DNA of 64,000 nucleotides from Acanthosepion lycidas (Eukaryota; Mollusca; Cephalopoda; Sepiida; Sepiidae). Made by a program: the position numbers and the translations under genes. Position 1 is the first letter of the stretch. Every line of letters begins with the position of its first letter. Below the pieces are notes generated by a model that saw only the letters and a program-made list of their open reading frames with translations, had not been told where the DNA came from and searched no databases. Below, in pieces: positions 1 to 12,345 of the stretch. Location of the stretch: NCBI GenBank assembly GCA_963932145.1, contig OZ010571.1:152136937-152200936 (forward strand), given 5' to 3'.

Positions 1-64
1 ATATATATATATATTACCTTCTTAGCTTAAGTTTTACTCTATAAAAAATGAAAAGACCTTCAAG

Positions 65-67
<3 letters not shown>

Positions 68-146
<79 letters not shown>
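68..146. repeat. (AT)n microsatellite
   Basis: Uninterrupted AT dinucleotide array of about 78 bases; a shorter AT run also opens the window at 1-15. It overlaps no recognisable element edge. Confidence 0.97.
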
Positions 147-148
<2 letters not shown>

Positions 149-1742
149 ATTCAGTGCTCGCTAACAGTAGCATTTAAATACCATGTAAACATAACCGAAG
201 ACATGTATTTTTCCCACTAACGCAGATGTGGACATCATCCTGATTCGCCATGAGCTACTTCTTAATATGTCTGCTTGCCGAATATTTCATATTTTTTTAT
301 TCAACAAACTTTTGAGTCTCGAGAATCTCAATATTGCTAATTTCTCCTCTTGGCACGATTTTCAGCTTTTCACTATCCCTGAATAATTTTCTTTGAAATG
401 TTTACACTCTATATTTAGCCTCAACTTTTCTCCTCTTTTCTCCTTCCAAATATCTTTAGGTAGGGCTGTGCATCTGTGGTATTTATCGAGTTTTAAATAT
501 GTTATATTGTTATTGTATCGCTGTTTATATTGGCATTACGTTGAACCAATGTATGTATTGTTTGCGAAGTCCTTTAAATTCAACATCAGCTCCATATACA
601 AGATTATCATTTAAACATTATTTATTAAGGGGGTAATTTTCCAGTCTACTGCAGTTACAATGAGTTATCTTATTAATTTGTTTACCATTCAATAATTTTT
701 CATTATAACCTTGTATAATACGTTGAATATTGGGTATAAAATAAAATACATTTACGGTATTTTTATTTCATTTGTGTGAAGGGGGGGTTCATCAAACACA
801 TTAAGACCATTTTTCCACCGATTGAATATTGCTGTCACGACTGCTAAGGTGCTTCTGCTATGTATTTAGAGTTTCTTAATAAAATCCAAAGGATGCAATG
901 TTATCGTCATGACCTGGTATCTCGGCTTTACTTTTCCACTGACGTATCATTGTTTCCATGTGATTCTTTTATAAATAGTTGCATGTTAATTGTTCTGATG
1001 AGTTTTCAACTTTGGTTTCTCTACGAATTTAAGTGCAGTACTATATTGGCGAGTAGGTTTCATCAATTTACAGTTTAAATTGATAAATTCTATGCTAAGA
1101 GTTTCTTCTCTCGCACTTCTCGCTCGTGGAACTCTATTGCAGCTTCTTGCTTCCAAGTCAATTTCAAAAGTTTAAATGCAATGCCAATCGTTATTTTCTG
1201 TCTTAATTCTTTTATTTTATAGTTCACTCTCCTTAGTAATGTTTTTCTTTTTTTCATATTCTTTTGCACTCAGTAACCCCTTGCGTCCTTTTTTGTTTTA
1301 TTGCCTTGGGGTGAAATCATTAAAGGAGATTAAAGAAATGATTACGCTGCTCCATGATTACATGTTTTTCTCTTTTATCTCTATATGCAATAGTATAGCT
1401 GGCCACTCGTATTCGAAGATACCCGTCTACAATCACTATTGCAGACGCTTGCTCAGGCGCATTTGTGTTTAGTCAACAACCACAGTGCCCACCTGTGATT
1501 TATGCTGCAACTATACTGAGCAGTTACAGTTTCTTAGATACATTTTCTGGGAAAGAACATGTTGTCTAGTGTGATCCACAATTTGAACAAGGCCAACACG
1601 CTCAAGCCCTCGGCCTTGATGACTATCGACGGCTCCCAATATCACTTACAAGGCTTGGGTCAATCCGTGGGTATTGTTTTCAGACACTTTCCACGCTGGG
1701 ATCGATCAGTCCGATAACATCAGGAAGTCTCCTTCCTGACAA
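147..1742. other. Unassigned AT-rich DNA
   Basis: No recognisable gene or repeat. The open frames here are short, rich in Phe, Ser and Leu as expected from T-rich DNA, and show no domain or splice pattern. Confidence 0.6.
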
Positions 1743-1890
1743 ATCGACCATGGTGAGATTCGAACGCGGATCTCATGTTCAGGATGCGAACGTTCTAACC
1801 ACTCAGCCACAAGCATCGACCATGGTGAGATTCGAACGCGGATCTCATGTTCAGGATGCGAACGTTCTAACCACTCAGCCACAAGTCGAT
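1743..1890 (-). repeat. Tandem pair of tRNA-like sequences (SINE head type)
   Basis: A 72-base unit is repeated twice, nearly identical over the shared part. Read on the minus strand, the right copy (1815-1890, 76 nt) has a 7-pair acceptor stem (ATCGACT with GGTCGAT, one G-T pair), a box A-like TGGCTGAGTGG and a box B-like GTTCGAATC. The normal T stem is not well paired, and the anticodon arm is irregular, so a working tRNA gene is unlikely. tRNA-derived SINE heads are common in cephalopods; no SINE body is recognised beside these. Confidence 0.7.
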
Positions 1891-2472
1891 ATATGCAGAC
1901 ACACATACATGCATGCATACACAAGCACATGCGCACGTCTTTTCTGTATATATCAGTCTCTCCCTATCAAAATATTCAAGGAGCTCACATTTAGAAATGG
2001 CTTCCCTAAAACAATGAAACAATTTGTAGAAAATGAGTTCATCGACTGAAAGATTCTGACTGCCTTGTTGATCAACATTCGAAATATTGGATTTTACTTC
2101 GTCTCAAAAACTGCCTGATACTGACAGAAACATAGTAAAACCTTCAGCCATCTTTCTTTATAGATGCATCTGTTTTACTAGAAATTCCTTTCTGAATTTT
2201 CACATGCGTATGCATATATATACCTGCATTTGCTCATGCATCACTAATTCTTATTTTTCATTATCTCCGCCCCCTTTATCTTGCTATCGATCTATTCACA
2301 CACATGCTGCAACGAAATTAAACTTGTACGCGTTTATGATTGAGTAGTTAAAGTAACTGAAAGAGTTTACTGACTGAATTGAATTTCACATTCTGGGAGA
2401 GTTTGTTCAGGCAGAATAACGATGTATTAACTCAGATTGAAGGAAGCAGAAGCTGTCCAAAACATGCTTGTA

Positions 2473-2476
<4 letters not shown>
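1891..2476. other. Unassigned DNA
   Basis: No recognisable feature; the open frames here lack domains and are likely chance. Confidence 0.5.

Positions 2477-2534
<58 letters not shown>
2477..2534. repeat. (AT)n-(GT)n compound microsatellite
   Basis: An AT array passes directly into a TG array, a common compound form in this window. Confidence 0.97.
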
Positions 2535-2734
2535 CTATGTATTTAGGAAGCAATCCCTCATTTATACATGTTTCATTAAAGATTAGATCCAGTTACAAAG
2601 TAAAAAAAGAAAGTTATTCATGATAATGGCTAAAAGTATAACAGAGCATTTGTACAGTTTCTACACAGTCTGTGTCCAGAAAAGAAAACACTTCTACGAA
2701 CACAATTTTTAATGAAACATATATATATTGAGGT

Positions 2735-2738
<4 letters not shown>

Positions 2739-2789
<51 letters not shown>
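2739..2789. repeat. (AT)n microsatellite
   Basis: AT array that directly abuts the family H fragment at 2790, as at several other copies of that family. Confidence 0.97.
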
Positions 2790-2791
<2 letters not shown>

Positions 2792-2856
2792 GGATATTGG
2801 GGTCAACACTAACCGACGACAGTCTGTTTTATGCTTACACGCAATCTCCACGAAAT
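2790..2856 (-). repeat. Family H fragment with decayed hammerhead core
   Basis: Shares the segment around GTCAACACT and ACAGTCTGTTT with the copies at 36.2, 43.1, 44.6 and 47.2 kb. The hammerhead portion (about 2813-2855, minus strand) is recognisable by alignment to these, but its catalytic core has decayed. Confidence 0.6.
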
Positions 2857-3243
2857 GTGTGTTGTGTTTTAGCTCGACTGTTTATGGTGGATTATTGGTA
2901 GGTCCATTCTAACGGTTATTTTGGTGGGCAATAACGGTTATGTTTCAAAATATTCTAGGGTCGATTGAGTGGAGATAATTGTGGATCCGAATGCTATTTT
3001 GAGGCTATTTTTAGTGTCATTTGTTCAGTTTTTCACTCATTATTTATTATTGATTACTTTATTATTTGTTATTATTACGTTTGCTTGTCGTTATGCTTGA
3101 ATTTATAGTTTCTTAATTTGATCATTATTTACTTAATTTGTAAGTAAATATTATTAAAAGTAATTGATAAAATATTAAGCAGACCTAGGATTCAACAATG
3201 TATGGTGATTGTTATTTAATCCATATTTAAGATTAATACCATT

Positions 3244-3456
3244 CCTCCTTTAGCCGGTTGTATATATATCAGGCTATATGACGGTTCCGTATAGGATACA
3301 GGTTCGAATCCTGTCGGAGGACGAATATTTTCTATGACAATTTCTCGGACATTCAGGCCGGTAAATGTTGTTAATACTGTTTATTATAAACAGAGCATTT
3401 ACTTAAATATTTGTATTTATAAAAAAAGAATGTATAAACATAAAAATGTCTTCGAA
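3244..3456 (+). repeat. SINE A, copy 1
   Basis: The tRNA-derived head ends in the box B region AGGTTCGAATCCTG and a GGAGGA acceptor strand pairing with TCCTTTA at the start. The body contains GGACATTCAGGCCGG and ATTATAAACAGAGCATTT and is shared with copies at 4850 and 24590. Part of the D-arm region is replaced by a short TA run. The head fits a class II tRNA with a long variable arm (Ser/Leu type), judged best from the copy at 24.8 kb. Confidence 0.8.
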
Positions 3457-4849
3457 TATATATATGTGTGTGTCTCTCTATGTCACTGGTGAAAATAGGA
3501 AACGAAAAATCTTAGTTTATGATTATTTAATTTTTTTTTTCGATTAGGACTATTTTTCTGGTTTCCGGGGATAATTTGAACATAAATTACCCAGTGTTTT
3601 CTAAGCCATTATCAAATATTTTTATTTTTGTGTCGATTAGGTTCTACCTGTGTGTCTCTGCGTCATGCCTAAAATGGATTACTATTTTCATATTTGGGTG
3701 GTAACAGTTCTGTCCACACTTTCCAGTCTCGATAGAGCCTAGCAGCGTCTCAGAGTGCTTATAGTGGACAAATCATTTTCCACCCTCGACCTTTTGTTTG
3801 TTTTGTTCTCTTTTGTGTCTGTTTTTCAAGTATCGCGTCGTGATGCTTCAGTTTGTGGCGTCGTTTTGTTGTATTTTTGGCTTCTGTCTTTTTGCAAATT
3901 GACAAATGACACAGAGCGTGAGACAATCAGGCGAGAAATGACCTCATAACCACGGTCATGAATAAGAATTCGTGGTTGGTGGTGGGGGGCTATGTCCACA
4001 AGAAGCAATAATCACTCTACTATCATCCTACAAGGTTCCATTCTTGGTGCAAAAAAAAGAGGCAGACAGTAAAAAATGGGCTGACACTGAGTGGACGTGA
4101 AGATCATACATAGAGTCTCAGACACTAGCAGGCAGCCAAGATATAGGGAGAGAGATGGCTAGGTGCTTAGATCTGCAATGACCCTTCGATCACATCTGGT
4201 TATGGTAATCACTGTGACGTGTGTATATATGTGTGTGTATGGCGCGTTAAATAATTTAAATATTACAATTAAAAAAACATATATTCAATAAAAGAAAAAT
4301 CAATATATTTTCAAAATATTGTTCATATATTCAACAATGATGTTCCTGAACAAGCCCTGTTATTGTGGGGTCACTGGCTAGTCTCGTAGAGTCTCTAACC
4401 ATTTGTTGCCTAAGGGATTAAAATCAGAAGGATTTTAGGTGGAACATGATCATAAAAAATTGACTAGTTAATCGTGAGTCACATGGAATGCTAGATACAG
4501 ATCTTAAGAACCATGTCCAACACCACAGTGTAGACAATGGCATTGTTTCTTAGGCGCTCTGGAAAGAGATGTAATGGAATAGCAAGGCCTCATTGCCCAT
4601 GAACCTCGGGATAGATTACCTGAGCTTAGACTGCATCACCAGGGGTACTTGCATGATGTTAGCGCGGAACAAGCTGTCATTGTTTCTGTTTAATTTATCA
4701 CTTAGAATGGCAATGGTCATATTAGCCGTTTCCTTATAAAGAAATATTCGGTATTCATTTTACCGAGGTCAAATTGCCGTTGGTTAAAATTTATAAAATT
4801 TTACTGAGGTCAATTATTTTTCATGACGAGAAAATCATGGAGAATTTTA
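3457..4849. other. Unassigned DNA
   Basis: No recognised gene. A stretch near 3595-3625 (AAGCCATTATCAAA) resembles the ribozyme-like motif at 42.6 kb but is too short to call. Confidence 0.5.
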
Positions 4850-5036
4850 TATGACGGTTTCGTATAGGATACAGGTTCGATTCCTGTTGGAGGACGCATA
4901 TTTTCTATGAAAATTCCTCGGACATTCAGGCCGGTAAAAGTTGTTTAATACTGTTTATTATAAACAGAGCATTTACTTAAATATTTGTATCTATAAAAAG
5001 AACGTATAAACATAAAAATGTCTTTAAAATAATTGT
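4850..5036 (+). repeat. SINE A, copy 2 (5' truncated)
   Basis: Starts inside the tRNA-like head, keeps the T arm (AGGTTCGATTCCTGT) and the whole body. It runs without a break into a sequence shared with the small inverted-repeat element at 24.84 kb. Confidence 0.8.
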
Positions 5037-5190
5037 CGGACTTTGTCCATTTCATAATGTGTAAAGTCGTTTGTTCACATTAGGATACGCATGGAGCAGA
5101 TATGAATGTACGTGAGAGAATCGTGGTGAATTGTAGTTTAAAAACAGTAAAATCGACCATGCTAACCGAAACGCTCCTCTGTGGCTCAAT
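5037..5190 (+). repeat. Inverted-repeat element fragment beside SINE A, then a truncated tRNA-like head
   Basis: Contains ATGAATGTACGTGAG and ends in CATGCTAACCGAAACGC, matching the 24839-25013 element in the opposite internal orientation. Directly after it comes TCCTCTGTGGCTCAAT, the start of another SINE A head, cut off by an AT array. The order body, inverted-repeat end, new head suggests a head-to-tail SINE A array. Confidence 0.6.
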
Positions 5191-5192
5191 AC

Positions 5193-5254
<62 letters not shown>
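5189..5254. repeat. (AT)n-(GATA)n compound microsatellite
   Basis: An AT array passes into about eight GATA units. Confidence 0.97.
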
Positions 5255-5321
5255 GTATGTATTTTAAAAACTATGAGATACTGTTTCCTGGTCTAATTCA
5301 ACTCAATGACCAATAACTTTG

Positions 5322-5656
<335 letters not shown>

Positions 5657-6061
5657 TGTTATTGTATGCACTTAAAACAAATTAACACTGAAATGAAAAA
5701 TAAGTTGGAATTATCAGTAATGCATTTGAATTTCTCTTACCAACTTTTCTCAGATTATTGACACTTTTCATCCTTATAATCTGTTCGCCAAATGGATTTC
5801 TATTGTGATTTACTTTCTTTGGAATCTTTGCGTGCCTATGTATAAAAATGTCCTTAATAGTTGAATTTCTCCATTTATATTTCAATTTTACATCAAATCA
5901 GGATTCTCTTGGATTATAAAAATGAAAGATTTGAAAACTACCAAATTATTGAATGTTTTTTAATCTATTTTTAAACATCTGACTAAATGATTTTATTGGC
6001 AATATCAGTCTGGCATCTAAGAACAAAAGTGAGGTACCTTTTGTTTGAATCGGATTTATTA

Positions 6062-6160
6062 TATCAGTAAATGTTTGTGAAACTCTTTAAACATCATTCT
6101 ACAATAGGCCATCTTAAAAGATTCTGTGGTATCCAATTTTTCAATGACCAATACCTTTAT
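6062..6160 (+). repeat. Dispersed repeat, first copy (pair with 6565-6655)
   Basis: About 90 bases sharing TTAAACATC, ATCTTAAAAG and TCTGTGGTATCCAA with 6565-6655. Both copies abut AT arrays. Diverged by about a fifth by eye. The 5675-6060 stretch before it holds nothing recognised. Confidence 0.7.
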
Positions 6161-6196
6161 TATTATTATATGTACTTGTTTTATTTTATGTATTCT

Positions 6197-6198
<2 letters not shown>

Positions 6199-6282
<84 letters not shown>

Positions 6283-6476
6283 TGTGTGTGTGGAACATAA
6301 AATTAATATATATATATATATATATATATAAGTATATAAATATATATATATATATATATATAAATGTATACACATAAATATATTACGATATATATTTATT
6401 AATTATTAATATATATATATATATAGATAGATAGATAGATAGATGCATGTGCTATTGTATGCACTCTTTTACACAT

Positions 6477-6551
<75 letters not shown>
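6199..6551. repeat. (CA)n, (AT)n and (GATA)n cluster
   Basis: A CA array (6200-6230), several AT arrays, and a short GATA run at 6425-6443. Confidence 0.95.
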
Positions 6552-6554
<3 letters not shown>

Positions 6555-6564
6555 GGTCTTCATT

Positions 6565-6655
6565 TTTTCAGTAAGTGTTCGCGAAACAGTTTAAACATCG
6601 TTTTACAACAATCAATCTTAAAAGTTTCTGTGGTATCCAACTTTTCCAAAGTCTT
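6565..6655 (+). repeat. Dispersed repeat, second copy
   Basis: Partner of 6062-6160. It follows directly after an AT array. Confidence 0.7.
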
Positions 6656-6783
6656 CCGGTTTCGATTTGGTTTATTTTGCGGCATATCAACACTCAGTGG
6701 GTTATTTAATGTCGACATGATTTTTATTGTTCGTAATATTTTTCTCCAAAAATGTACTTCTGGTAATAATGTATTGCTGGCAG

Positions 6784-6903
6784 AAATTAAGAGGTGGTTC
6801 CCCACTCCTCAAAACCTCCTGACCAGGGGCCTTGCAGTTGCATGCAGTTTATCATCTTACACAGGACGCGAATGTAGTTTATCGTCATACCCAGGACGCC
6901 CAA
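6784..6903 (+). repeat. Family M fragment, right end
   Basis: Contains TTAAGAGGTGGTTCC, CTCAAAACCTCCTGA and two copies of the module TTTATCGTCATACCCAGGAC. These are the right-hand modules of the composite family seen more fully at 14.9, 18.6, 19.9 and 57.3 kb. Confidence 0.8.
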
Positions 6904-8321
6904 TCTTCCAAAATATTTATTTTACGCAAGAAAGATATTACCGAAACTTTAAAATAAAATGTAAATTTATATACGGATGTTAATATATACTACATGTGAT
7001 TTCAATTACATTCTTAGATGCTAAAAGAGGATAGAACCCCTATTATCTCCAGCTAAGTAGTTACAGTAATTTTTATGTCAGAAAGGCGAAGGAAAGGTTT
7101 CTTGATACTGAAACCTCTGTGTGATGTTCGATAGTAAAATTCTTCTTTTCAATCTCTCTACTATAGTTAGTGCTTTGCGAGAGAAAGAGCTGATAAAAAA
7201 TTGCATTGGCAACATATTGTGCAAATTTGAAAAAGCAAAACGAGACAGAAATAAGATGTTTAGACCAGGTATATATACTAAGTGTCTGACTTTGTATGAT
7301 AGAAAACGTTGCTGGATATTTCGTGTAATTTGGCAAAATACACGGGGGGTGGACAGACGTTTGCCGTCTTGATCAATAGAAAAATATTTGTGTCTATAAC
7401 CCCTACTTTTTGGACGAGGACAGGCGGAAACAGACAGTGATAGTCACCATCAGAAAACCAGCTTGTTGGCACCGTGAAAAGACAGATTACCTCTGCGCAG
7501 TTTTTCAGATGAAGAATGTCCATAAGACACTGGCTCTCCTCACAAAAGTTAGCTTTCTATAGATCTTATATATGGTAGCCCACATAGTAACGACCGCGAT
7601 CGAACACAAGAGGGTGGATCAAATAAAGCTCTGTTTGCCTCCCAGGAGGATGATAGAGAATGATAAGTTCAAAATGCAGAATCTCACTCAAATGACTAAG
7701 TATTATACCGGAAGTCACTTACAGTAGCGAAAGAGACATATGCCGAGAAAGCAAAGAGTTTTAGTGGCAGTAGCAGTCAGGACGAAGAAATAAGGATCAC
7801 GTTGATTATTCTAAAAAAAGAATTTAGATGTTCTAGAATAGTAAAGTCAACCAGTGGAAACAAGGGTCTCTACTATTACCCCAAACTTTCTCCAAAAAGA
7901 ATCACCAACAGTCTACCCGCTTAATAATGTGCATTGCTACTCCCACTAACATTTCACAGATAGCCATCAACTCATGAACTACAAATGCACGTAATAAAGC
8001 CACCTCCAACTCCAGTTCAGATATCAAAAAATACGGGAGCTTCTCCCAGTAATATGCGCAAGGAAAAAGAAAGAACCAGTAAGAGAAACTCGGCAGAATA
8101 CAAGAGACGATGTCTGACATATTGATCTGAAATCTTTAACGTTGGAAACGGAAATAATTTCCCCTGATCATAAAGTTTGTTTACAATGGTATGAAATACA
8201 CAACAGAACTGGGTCATGCATGAAAAAACAAGGAAGACATTCACTTTGTTATATTCAGTCTGTTGCCTTCAATAACAGAATCGGGAAAAATTGAAACGTT
8301 AGGACACTAAATTTAACCTAC
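6904..8321. other. Unassigned DNA
   Basis: No recognised repeat. Around 7905-8050 the minus strand has an open stretch with an acidic and hydrophobic mix (for example SELELEVALLRAF), which is less biased than chance frames here, but it has no family match I can name and no clear splice sites. Confidence 0.4.
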
Positions 8322-8516
8322 CGACGAAACATCGGCATCTTCTCCAAAGACTTTTAAAACCAATACCGGACAAGGATTTATAGCATAGGCTATTGTTGCC
8401 CTCACCCCGTCGGCATCTTTTCTAGCGTAAAGCTCTAGTAAACTGAGAATATCTCTGTAGTCAGAAACTTTGAAAGGCTGAGATCTGGCCCGAAAAAAAA
8501 GGTTAGTTCCGTTCAT
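8322..8516 (-). CDS. Candidate coding exon, function unknown
   Basis: Minus-strand open frame of 65 codons from an ATG at 8516 to a good 5' splice signal (exon ends at 8322, intron begins GTAGGT). The residue mix is balanced (for example YRDILSLLELYARKDADG near residues 20-37), unlike most frames in the window. The frame reads only a little further upstream before a stop, so it could be a first exon, or an internal exon using a weak TTCAAG acceptor at about 8521. No partner exon was found nearby. It may equally be a decayed element. Confidence 0.22.
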
Positions 8517-8532
8517 GATCTTGAAGAAACAC

Positions 8533-9351
8533 CTTTAATTCGATGGTACTATTTGAATATATTTACGAAGTTTCGTCTCTTCCCAGCATATTTCGATAAT
8601 CGCTCGAATGATGTTTTTAAATTAAGTCGTTCTGTGAAGGAAACATGACCTTGTATAATTGGATCCAACAAAAAGGCTGTTTTGGATTTTACCATAAAAG
8701 AATATGAGTTTCTTCTTCCATTACTTTCTGATATCGTCGAAGAAGGAATTATTATCAGGAACTTGGCTTAATTTCATTGCTCCTGATTTTGACCGTAGAC
8801 TCAATAGACAAAATACTAACAAATTGGGCATTAAACAATTTCAGGATTCCGTCGGCAGGATATCAATAAATTCCAGGCAGAACCCCCAAAAACTGTATGG
8901 CATTGGAAAGCCAATTTCACCTCCTCGATGCAACATTCTACTTACAGCGGCCAAGTCTTGCTTTGAAACATTACATAGTATTTTTACAATATCCAAATTT
9001 TCATAATGCATTTAATTCGGAGAATAGGCTCGTTCAAGTGCAAATATGCTTTACTAGGTCTGAGACCTATGACGAGTGGACATTTATAGATCGTGACATC
9101 TATCAGAGAGATGTAATTTGAATTTTTATTATTGCATTATTCCAAAATTTTAACACATCAGCAGACAGCTATTAATGTCAACAACTGAGCACAAATAATT
9201 ATTAATTTAAAAAATTAGTAATTAATGTATAATATTATCTATAACTACATGTACAAGATGTCGATCTTGATAAAAGTTTTAAAAAAATAACCGTAAATAT
9301 GTAAAAATGCGAATATTTTCAAAAATTCCTTTTTCCACAATATAGCTATTT
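8533..9351. other. Unassigned DNA
   Basis: Nothing recognised; the plus-strand frames near 8704-9121 overlap each other in different phases and show no domain. Confidence 0.45.
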
Positions 9352-9665
9352 GTATCTGTCTATATTTCTGAGATGAAGTATTATGTACATTAATTACATT
9401 ATTCGGAGTATTGTCCTCATCTTTGTCGCCATATTTATTACAACGTTTCGGCCTTTCAGTATATGTCTATATTTCTGAGATGAAGTATTATGTACATTGT
9501 TTACATTATTCGGACTATTGTCCACATCTTTGTCACCATATTTATTACAATGTTTAGGCCATTGTACGCTCAGGCCTTCTTCAGGTGTTTGGAATGTCGA
9601 ACTGAGTCCTTTATTTCTCTCACTGAGGTAGACTGTTCTAGTTCCACGTGCCATGTCTAACTGGT
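9352..9665 (-). repeat. SINE B, headless copy with duplicated 3' module
   Basis: Minus-strand SINE B. The 3' module (ACATTATTCGGACTATTGTC, ACAACGTTTCGGCC) occurs twice in tandem at a period of about 108 bases, then the middle part with TGTTCTAGTTCCACGTG follows. The tRNA-like head is missing. Confidence 0.8.
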
Positions 9666-9715
9666 AAAAAAAAAGGTTGCTGAAGGCATTAGGTTTATAA
9701 TATCCAGAAATTCAT

Positions 9716-10012
9716 ACCACATGGCGCAGTGGATAAAGGTGTTAGTTAGATCCAGTGACAGGACCCAAAGTGTGTGAGTTCAATACCTGGTTAAGACGGT
9801 GGAGAACTTGGAGAGGGGAATTAACAGGAGGTTACTGATAATTGACATCTATTAGATATGGCACGTGGATCTAGAACAGTCTACCCCAGTGAGCGAAATA
9901 AAGGGTTCAGTTCGACATTCCAACCACATGAAGAAGGCCGGAGCGTAGAATGGCCGAATAAATATGGCGACAAAGATGAGGACAATAGTCCGAATAATGT
10001 AAATAGTATAAC
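9716..10012 (+). repeat. SINE B, near full-length copy
   Basis: About 297 bases. The head has a box A-like TGGCGCAGTGGATAAAGG and a worn box B-like GTTCAATACC; the body has GGAGAACTTGG and CACGTGG; the 3' part has GAAGAAGGCCGGAGCG and ends in CCGAATAATGTAAATAG. It lies head to head with the minus copy at 9352-9665. Confidence 0.8.
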
Positions 10013-10080
10013 CATTTGTGCTATGTTATAATGATTATTACTTAAACAATAATAATGTTGAATAATTCTTTTAAACAGAA

Positions 10081-10275
10081 TATATTTAATCACATCTCCC
10101 TAATAAATATTGCGATGTATCAAGAGGGTTGACCATTCTTATTGTGATATACATGCCAAAGGGTGATAACTCCTATCAGCCATGTTTACTTTTCCTACTG
10201 AATAAGAATTTTTTTTTTAAACATTAAAGTATATTTAATCACATCTCCCTGGTAGATGTTGTGATCTGTTAATTA
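10081..10275. repeat. Short direct repeat pair
   Basis: TATATTTAATCACATCTCCC occurs at about 10082 and again at about 10232, each followed by a similar 20 bases. Family unknown. Confidence 0.65.
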
Positions 10276-10654
10276 ATACATTTTCGATTAGAAGTAGTTC
10301 TCCTTGAAATCTTTCACATAAAATTAATGATGTACGTATCAAGTTAATTTACAACTGTGAAGTTAAGGGATCTATACTCCTATGAGAATGGAAGTCGATG
10401 ACGGCTACTATTTCAATGTTCTTTTTTCTTTTCTTTTTTTTGTATTTTGTTTTATTTGTATTTTTTTTTTTTTTTTTGCATGCAATTTAATTCAGATTAA
10501 ATAAAAAAATCGAAGCCTACCTTAAGCATATTAGATTTTTTCCGAAACTTTATGAAACATTAATAACTGGAATTTCTAACACTGAGAGTTATATTTTAAC
10601 TTGAAATAAGACACAGATTTGAAAATTTTCTCAGCATGACATGATTGCTTTGTT

Positions 10655-10970
10655 GGCTGGTAGATTTTGTTTAGCGACATATAAACATGTATGGCTTATT
10701 TAATGCTGAAATCTAAATATTTTGATGGTTTTGTTTTGTTTATTTTGTTTAGTGGTATATAAACCTCTATGGCTTATATAATTCTGAAATCTAAATATTT
10801 TGATTGGTTTGGTTTGGTTTGGTTGATTTTGTTTAGCGGCATATAAACTTCTATGGCTTATTTAATACTGAAATCTAAATTATTTGTTTGGTTTGATTTC
10901 GTTGATTTTGTTTAGTCGCATATCAGCACCGCTATGGGTTATTTAATGACTAAATATAAATATTTTTTAC
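10655..10970 (+). repeat. Family M, 79-bp tandem array (about 4 units)
   Basis: Repeats of a unit of about 80 bases containing TTTTGTTTAGCGGCATAT, TATGGCTTATTTAAT and GAAATCTAAATATTTTGA. This is the left module of family M. Confidence 0.85.
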
Positions 10971-11260
10971 GTAATTTTATGCCTACGACCACAGACATTT
11001 TGCACATAATTTTATACTTTCAGAGTAAAAAATATTTTTTAGATATATAGTTTGTAGATGATAAAATGTGTTTTTGGTAATTTTAATATAAAAATGTAGT
11101 TTTATAATTTTTTTTAGTGTTGCATTGATTGATATTTTTTTATAAAAATGTATTGTTGATTTTTGTTTGAGGGATCACTATTTTCCCATAGCTGGGACCC
11201 TAACATGTGCTACCACCCCGAGTTAAGAGGCAGTTCCACGCTCCTCAAAATCTAATAATA
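10971..11260 (+). repeat. Family M, middle and right modules
   Basis: Holds TTTTAGTGTTGCATTGATTG, runs of TATAAAAATGTA, then CCCATAGCTGGGACCCTAAC and TTAAGAGGCAGTTCCACG. The same order follows the array at 18.65 kb. Confidence 0.75.
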
Positions 11261-12170
11261 ATTTAATTGGAAATATATTATCCTTTAATAATCATTATTG
11301 ATGATAAAGTATTTAAATTGGAAAAAATGTTTATATTTAGGTAGGTGTTAATACATGAAGTTACCTGTGCATATCAGCACATGGGTACCTGTATGAGTGA
11401 TTGAACATGTAAAGGAACGTGTGTATATGTGATATTTGCATGGGTGTGTATACAGTATATGACAGAGCAAGATCTTTAATATTACCTTCAAATATGACCC
11501 AATATTAACTTAACTAAAATTTAAGTAAAAGAGATTACCTATCTAGAAACAGTCACCAGTTAAATTCATGAACAAAATTCAAACGGATAGAGATGTCAAC
11601 TTAATAATCAATAATAAAAATTTTTAAAGAGATTATTAAAAAAAAACAAAAAAGATTACTAGAAGTAAACTTATATTTTAAAATAAAATTTTATTCTTTT
11701 AATGTACTTTCTATGAATTTTTTTCTAATCGAGTATTTCATAGAAAATCCCCTAAATTTAAAAAAAAAAAATTAAATCACTAACAAACATCAAATTAAAT
11801 TATTTGTAGATAGTTTAGAGACATTCAAATTTATATCAAACATTATAATCTTTCTGAACCCCCAAAATAACATTTTCAAAGTAAAACAAAATAACAGCGT
11901 CTGTTTCTAGCCTTTTTTTTTTTTACAAAGAAAATTAGTGACACCTTCTCTCATAACTTCCTTCTTTCTTTTTCTCTCTATAGGTTTTTTCTTCTCTACC
12001 CCTTCGATATCAATATATAATTTCCGTTAAGTTAACCGTTTAAATGTGTCAATATCTGCTAACTCACTCATGTCTTCTCTCTCCCCCTCACTTACTCACT
12101 TCGTTAATTTACATTTAATATGGCCCGTCAAAAATGTGTAAATTTTCTTTTCATTTTTTTTGGGGGAAGT
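11261..12170. other. Unassigned AT-rich DNA
   Basis: No gene or repeat recognised; many poly-A and poly-T runs. Confidence 0.5.
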
Positions 12171-12171
12171 A

Positions 12172-12254
12172 AAGTCTGATGATCCGCAGTCCTTTAAAAG
12201 GGCTGTGGTGAAATAATTTATTACATGGAACCTTAAATTGGTCTGTTTTTATTT

Positions 12255-12256
<2 letters not shown>
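12172..12256 (+). repeat. Family K repeat ending in an AT array
   Basis: About 80 bases with TGATGATCCGCAGTCC, the short hairpin CCTTTAAAAGGG and TTAAATTGGTCTGTTTTT. A second copy lies on the minus strand at 30016-30100. Both have an AT array next to the TCTGTTTTT end. Confidence 0.7.
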
Positions 12257-12339
<83 letters not shown>

Positions 12340-12345
12340 TGAGAG
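12257..12345. repeat. (AT)n-(GA)n compound microsatellite
   Basis: An AT array followed by GA units. Confidence 0.95.

Noticed and set aside
1743-1890. Functional tRNA genes
   Set aside because: The T stem and anticodon arm are not well paired and the unit is a tandem repeat; a SINE-type head is more likely.
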